Positions 60,359 to 64,000 of a stretch of DNA of 64,000 nt are shown here, piece after piece. This stretch comes from Arthrobacter sp. NicSoilB4 (lineage in GTDB: Bacteria; Actinomycetota; Actinomycetes; Actinomycetales; Micrococcaceae): positions 248,001 through 312,000 of the forward strand of contig NZ_AP024653.1 in NCBI RefSeq assembly GCF_019977335.1. The letters run 5' to 3'. The notes beneath the pieces are model-generated. The model had not been told where the DNA came from. It saw nothing but the letters and a program-made list of their open reading frames with translations, and searched no databases. Position 1 is the stretch's first letter. Every line of letters starts with the position of its first letter. Made by a program: the position numbers and the translations under genes.

Positions 60359-61366
60359 TTACGGGGAGTCCATCCGCAGCACGGCCGCACCCGTGATCCT
60401 GTCCTCCGCCAGGTCCAGCAGAGCCTGGTCCGCGGCGGAGAACGGATAGGAAACCGTGGTGGGGCGCAGCGGGATCTCCGCGGCGATGCGGAAGAACTCC
60501 TCGCCGTCGGCCCGGGTGTTGGCCGTAACGCTGCGCAGCTGGCGTTCCTGGAACAAATCCGTGTCGTAATGCAGCGGCGGAATGTCACTCAGGTGGATAC
60601 CGGCCACGGCGAGGGTGCCGCCCCGGTCCAGGGCACGCAGGGCCGCCGGAACCAGGCTGCCGGCCGGAGCGAAGAGGATGGCGGAATCCAGCGGATCCGG
60701 CGGCTGCTCATCGGCGCCGCCGGCAAAAGTCGCGCCCAGCTCAAGGGCCAGGCTGCGCGCTTCCGCAGACCGCGTCATCACGTACACGCGGGCGCCCCGG
60801 TAAAGGGCGATCTGCGCCGCCAGATGTGCGGATCCGCCGAAGCCGTAGATCCCCAGCCGGCCACCGATGGGCAGTTCGGCGCGGCAGAGCGCCCGGTAGC
60901 CGATGATCCCCGAGCACAGCAGGGGCGCCGCCTCCTCGTCCGAAAACCCCGACGGGAGCCGGTAGGCGAAGTTCTCGGCCACTGTGATCAGTTCCGCGTA
61001 GCCGCCGTCGCGGTCCCAGCCCGTGAACACGGGGGAGAGGCAGAGGTTCTCTTCTCCGCGCAGGCAGAAGCGGCAGGAGCCGCAGGTCCCGCCGAGCCAG
61101 GCCAAGCCGACCCGGTCGCCGGGCGAGAACCTCGTGGCGCGGGGCCCGCACGCGATGACCTCGCCGACGACCTCGTGGCCGGGAATGACGCCGGGATGCC
61201 GCGGGGCGAGGTCACCTTCGGCCAGGTGCAGGTCCGTGCGGCACACTCCGCACGCCCGGACCCGTACCAGCACCTCCCCGGGGCCCGCCCGGGGATCGGG
61301 GCACTCATCCGCCACGAGCGGGCCGCTTCTCATCGGCCCTGGCTGTCCTACCCGCCAGGCTCGCAC
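60359..61366 (-). CDS. Zinc-dependent alcohol dehydrogenase (MDR family, AdhP/AdhX-like)
   Basis: 335-aa medium-chain dehydrogenase. Catalytic zinc ligands lie in [10 protein letters not shown] (C42) and GHEVVGEV (H64, E65); the structural zinc lobe is [15 protein letters not shown] (C95, C98, C101, C109). The Rossmann segment is [23 protein letters not shown] start at 61366, with GAGGAGGAAGCCC directly upstream, a very strong ribosome site. Lies 62 nt downstream of the universal stress gene on the same strand, so possibly co-transcribed. Confidence 0.92.
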   Translation of the reverse strand: MRAWRVGQPGPMRSGPLVADECPDPRAGPGEVLVRVRACGVCRTDLHLAEGDLAPRHPGVIPGHEVVGEVIACGPRATRFSPGDRVGLAWLGGTCGSCRFCLRGEENLCLSPVFTGWDRDGGYAELITVAENFAYRLPSGFSDEEAAPLLCSGIIGYRALCRAELPIGGRLGIYGFGGSAHLAAQIALYRGARVYVMTRSAEARSLALELGATFAGGADEQPPDPLDSAILFAPAGSLVPAALRALDRGGTLAVAGIHLSDIPPLHYDTDLFQERQLRSVTANTRADGEEFFRIAAEIPLRPTTVSYPFSAADQALLDLAEDRITGAAVLRMDSP

Positions 61367-61428
61367 GGGCTTCCTCCTCTGCTAGAACCTCCAGCTCCCC
61401 TCTGAAGGCGGTGGTCCGGTGGAGCGGG

Positions 61429-62337
61429 TCAGCGCGTGATCAGGACATTGCACCTCGCCTTGTTCAGGACGGCCGTGACCGTGTTGCCCGGGCCGCCCTC
61501 GCGGTTATGGGTTCCGATCACCAGGACTTCGGCGTCGCCGGCGGCCGCGAGCAGCTCCTTGGAGGCCGCGTGGCCTTCCCGCAGGACGCCCGAGATCGAC
61601 AGCTCCGGTGCAAGCTTCCTGGCGTCCTCGAGGGCATGGTCCAGTAGTTCCTGGCCGTGCCTGGCATGCCTGCCGTGCCCTTCGCGTGCCTTGCCGCGGG
61701 TCTGGTCGATGTGGACCACCTGCAAGGTTGCCCCGAGCAGGGCCGCCAGCCGGGCGGCGCCGGCCAGCGCGGCGGAGCTCCGGGACGTCCCGTCGACGCC
61801 GACGACGACGGGGCCAGCGGCCTGGCCGGGGCTGCGCATGTGGCGGATGACCATCAAGGGACACGGGGAGGACCCGGCCAGCTCGAGGCAGACCGATCCG
61901 GCAACATGCCCCAGCACTGCGCCGAGTCCGCGGCTGCTGATCACGAGGAGGCGGGCGTCACCGGCCCCATCGCGCAGCACTGGGGCCGGGAGCCCTGTTT
62001 CCATGAGGCCTTCGACGTCGTGTGCGGTTTCGGTACTGTCCGCCGCGGCGGGGGCCCGGGCGGCGGTCCGGGCAGCGGCGAGGGCGGTACGTGCCACGTC
62101 AACGCCCTCAGCGAGGGTCGCCTCGGCGGCGTGCCGCAGCCCGCTGCCCTCCACGCCCCGGACCGGACCGAGCTTCTTGGTGAACATTGGCCACACCCAG
62201 GCATGGATCACCCTGATCTTGTAATCTGCGGCGGCGGCATACTGCGCGGTCCACCGGACGGCCTCCTTCGCGGCCTCCGACCCGTCATAGCCCACTGCCA
62301 CCGTGGTGCGGTGGTGCCCAGCGGCGGGTGCCGTCAT
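61429..62337 (-). CDS. Universal stress protein, two Usp domains
   Basis: 302-aa tandem UspA protein. Domain 1 (about 10-155) ends in SRGLGAVLGHVAGSVCLEL and SSPCPLMVIRH, a G-x2-G-x9-G-S ATP-binding pattern. Domain 2 (about 165-302) begins VVVGVDGTSRSSAAL and ends TVTAVLNKARCNVLITR, with a less complete ATP loop. Tandem Usp proteins of this type are abundant in actinobacterial hypoxia and stress responses. Two DosR-like palindromes 42 bp apart lie upstream. Confidence 0.92.
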   Translation of the reverse strand: MTAPAAGHHRTTVAVGYDGSEAAKEAVRWTAQYAAAADYKIRVIHAWVWPMFTKKLGPVRGVEGSGLRHAAEATLAEGVDVARTALAAARTAARAPAAADSTETAHDVEGLMETGLPAPVLRDGAGDARLLVISSRGLGAVLGHVAGSVCLELAGSSPCPLMVIRHMRSPGQAAGPVVVGVDGTSRSSAALAGAARLAALLGATLQVVHIDQTRGKAREGHGRHARHGQELLDHALEDARKLAPELSISGVLREGHAASKELLAAAGDAEVLVIGTHNREGGPGNTVTAVLNKARCNVLITR

Positions 62338-62371
62338 TCGTCCTCCCGGTCAGCAGTGTCCGCCCCCGGGC

Positions 62372-62427
62372 GGCACTTTGCCCCAGTAGAACGCGTGGGG
62401 CCGGAAAGGGCTAGGGGCTTTGGTCCC
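62372..62427 (-). promoter_or_regulatory. Tandem DosR/DevR-like boxes upstream of the universal stress gene
   Basis: GGGACCAAAGCCCC (minus strand, 62414-62427) matches GGGACnnnnGnCCC perfectly, 77 nt before the start. A weaker TGGGGCAAAGTGCC lies at 62372-62385, 42 bp centre to centre, i.e. four helical turns. The strong box lies within the last codons of the yihY gene. Confidence 0.45.
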
Positions 62428-63583
62428 GCGGGTTGCCCGGTTCCGTGCCGGGGTTGTGCCCGGCATCGGAAGCGGCCCCTGCTTCGGCAGCACTGCTTCG
62501 TTCGCGCAGTTCGCGGCCGCGGTGGATGTCTTCCTCCTCCCGCGCCTGCAGCTTGTCGCTCTGCTTCGTATCGCGGGGTGGCAACTGGATGGTCTCCTCG
62601 GCTGCGATGCCGGCCTGGAGCTGGCGGCCCCGCTCCATCTCGGCGTCGAATTCCGCCCCGAACAGGAGCGACATGTTGAGGATCCAGAGCCACAGCAGCG
62701 AGACGATGACGCCGCCGATCGCGCCGTAGGTCTTGTCGTAGCTGTTGAAGTTGGCCACATAGAAGCCGAAGGCCAGGGAAGCCAGCAGGAAGATCACCAG
62801 GGCGATGGCGGATCCCAGGCTCATCCAGCGGAACTTGGGCTGCTTCACGTTCGGGGTGGCGTAGTAGAGGATGGCAATCGCGAGGATCACGAGCAACAGG
62901 ATGACCGGCCACTTGAGGATGTTCCACGCCGTCAGGAAGGCTCCGCCCAGGCCGATCGCGTTGCCGACGGACTCCGCCACCGGACCGCTGAGGACGAGCA
63001 TGGCTGACAGCACGAGGACGATCAGCACGGTGGCAATGGTGACGGCGAGCATGGTGCCCCGAAGCTTGATGAACGGCCGGCCCTCGTCGATCTCGTAGAC
63101 CCGGTTCATGGCCCGGCCAAACGCCCCGACATAACCTGAGGCGGACCAGAGGGCGGTGAGGATTCCGAGTACCAGCGTCAGTCCGGCGGCGGAGCTGCTG
63201 CTGAGCTGCTCGACCGGCTGGCGGATGGCGTCGACCGTGTCGGCGGGCGCGAAACCGGCCACGATCTCCAGGAGCGCGGAGGTGGTCTTCTCGGCCTGCC
63301 CAAAGATGCCCAGCAGAGACACCAGGGCCAGTAACGCCGGAAAAATGGAAAGGACGGAGTAGTAGGTCAGGGCCGCTGCGAGGTCCGGGCACTGGTCCTT
63401 CGTGAACTCGCGCAGCGTCTTCTTGGCAATGTACTTCCACGAGGGCTTGGTGACGTCTGTGGGGCTGCCCGGCTTGCGGGAGTCGTCCGGTGCCGGCGCC
63501 GTGCGGGCCTTGGCGGTGCTGCTCTCCCGGGTTTCGGCGTCGGGCATGGAGTCATTGTCTGCCTTGGCAGGGTTGTGGGCCAT
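62411..63583 (-). CDS. YihY/virulence factor BrkB family membrane protein
   Basis: 390-aa protein. The N-terminal hydrophilic region (1-55) is followed by the YihY core: DLAAALTYYSVLSIFPALLALVSLLG, LWSASGYVGAFGRAMNRVYEIDEGRPF, then four to five helices and WLWILNMSLLFGAEFDAEMERGRQ. The C-terminal tail of about 75 residues is charged. Function unclear; not the E. coli RNase it was once called. AAGAAG lies 8 nt before the ATG. Upstream of the Usp gene on the same strand. Confidence 0.92.
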   Translation of the reverse strand: MAHNPAKADNDSMPDAETRESSTAKARTAPAPDDSRKPGSPTDVTKPSWKYIAKKTLREFTKDQCPDLAAALTYYSVLSIFPALLALVSLLGIFGQAEKTTSALLEIVAGFAPADTVDAIRQPVEQLSSSSAAGLTLVLGILTALWSASGYVGAFGRAMNRVYEIDEGRPFIKLRGTMLAVTIATVLIVLVLSAMLVLSGPVAESVGNAIGLGGAFLTAWNILKWPVILLLVILAIAILYYATPNVKQPKFRWMSLGSAIALVIFLLASLAFGFYVANFNSYDKTYGAIGGVIVSLLWLWILNMSLLFGAEFDAEMERGRQLQAGIAAEETIQLPPRDTKQSDKLQAREEEDIHRGRELRERSSAAEAGAASDAGHNPGTEPGNPRDQSP

Positions 63584-63613
63584 CGGAGATCTTCTTTCAT
63601 CGGTTTAAGCACA

Positions 63614-63656
63614 CCGGCCGGCCGCCCGGGCGCGTGTGCGCAGGGCGGCCGGCCGG
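63614..63656 (-). terminator. Hairpin terminator of the right-edge gene
   Basis: Perfect 14-bp arms CCGGCCGGCCGCCC (63614-63627) and complement (63643-63656), 13 nt past the stop of the gene entering from the right and 30 nt before the yihY ATG. Confidence 0.65.
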
Positions 63657-63668
63657 GTCCAAACGGGA

Positions 63669-64000
63669 CTAGCGCTGCTGGACGTTGTCCTTGGCCTCGG
63701 CAGTGCGGTCCTTGACGTCCGCCACTGCGCCCTGGCCCTCGGCTTTGACGTGCTCGGTGGCGTCGGCCGCAGTTGCCTTGACGTTCTCCATGGCTTCCTG
63801 CGCCGGTTCCTTGAGCCCCTCGGCCACATGCTTCGCGGCCTCGGTCAGTTCCGTGGTGAGCGGTTCGGCCGCGGTCTTCAGGGCATCCGCCGCCTCACGT
63901 TCCTTAGTGCTGGCCGGGATCAGGGACGAGACCAGCAGGCCGGCTCCGAACGCAATCAGGCCAGCGGCCAGCGGATTTCCCTGGGTTTTGGTCTTGACCT
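63669..64000 (-). CDS. Small helical stress-like protein, 5' end outside window
   Basis: 110 codons of the C-terminal part, open at the right edge, ending in TAG at 63669-63671. A short hydrophobic helix (NPLAAGLIAFGAGLLVSSLIP) near the visible start is followed by a long amphipathic Ala/Glu/Lys helix (ATAADATEHVKAEGQGAVAD, KDRTAEAKDNVQQR). This is like DUF3618- or YtxH/CsbD-type stress proteins that follow membrane-embedded partners in actinobacteria. Family assignment tentative. Confidence 0.65.
   Translation of the reverse strand, partial: VKTKTQGNPLAAGLIAFGAGLLVSSLIPASTKEREAADALKTAAEPLTTELTEAAKHVAEGLKEPAQEAMENVKATAADATEHVKAEGQGAVADVKDRTAEAKDNVQQR

Noticed and set aside
1..64000. tRNA, rRNA, known riboswitch or transposase genes
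   Set aside because: Looked for conserved landmarks on both strands and found none I could support; short RNAs could still be missed by eye.

Overview
The window is GC-rich chromosomal DNA from an actinobacterium. Gene content and protein style point to the Micrococcaceae (Arthrobacter/Pseudarthrobacter group): a divergent LigD/Ku pair, a DUF222-HNH remnant, DUF6458 and DUF445 proteins, an actinobacterial narGHJI and two GH65/beta-phosphoglucomutase modules. This placement is inferred from protein resemblance, not from a marker gene. I see no rRNA, tRNA, CRISPR array, phage or transposase gene. Genes are dense and many start codons overlap the preceding stop (ATGA, GTGA, TAATG).

Layout. 1-3.4 kb: two-component end joining, ligD (runs off the left edge) divergent from ku. 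3.4-4.5 kb: a small Rho-N/SAP-like protein, a probable unannotated 35-aa gene ahead of it, and an SRPBCC protein. 4.6-8.8 kb: fructose PTS operon fruR-fruK-fruA followed by ptsH. 8.8-9.25 kb: non-coding, with two copies of an 83-bp palindromic repeat. 9.25-11.7 kb: DUF6458, a ketoacyl synthase and an esterase. 11.8-16.2 kb: LacI regulator, beta-phosphoglucomutase and GH65 disaccharide phosphorylase. 16.2-20 kb: MFS exporter whose C-terminus is encoded by a hairpin repeat, two unknown proteins, and pxpA. 20-28.2 kb: complete narGHJI-narK respiratory nitrate reductase operon. 28-39.4 kb: housekeeping and transport genes (DUF445, GDPD, decayed HNH gene, ABC exporter, DoxX, AzlCD, GAF-ANTAR, YkvA, TetR, thiamine-binding protein, O-methyltransferase).

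39.5-42.9 kb: a tightly coupled operon of acyl-CoA dehydrogenase homologue, PIG-L deacetylase fused to a methyltransferase, and GT2 glycosyltransferase. It looks like a small biosynthetic pathway of unknown product and is the best candidate for an undescribed system. 42.9-48.6 kb: two lower-GC P-loop kinases, then XRE-cupin regulator, CxxC flavoprotein, methyltransferase, amidohydrolase and a lipoprotein. 48.8-63.6 kb: a stress/hypoxia-like block of CtpF-like P-type ATPase, PEP synthase, metal P1B ATPase, polysaccharide deacetylase, HAD-GH65 fusion, alcohol dehydrogenase, universal stress protein and YihY. The right edge cuts a small helical protein.

How it may fit together. Short palindromes resembling DosR/DevR boxes (GGGACnnnnGnCCC) lie upstream of narG, the P-type ATPase, ppsA, the deacetylase and the universal stress gene. 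This suggests a low-oxygen or redox regulon joining nitrate respiration to the 48.8-63.6 kb block. A different palindrome (CTAAG-N4-CTTAG) precedes both the small gene pair near ligD/ku and the PIG-L operon. Two families of intergenic palindromic repeats are present. All regulatory readings are by eye and need a genome-wide motif scan.
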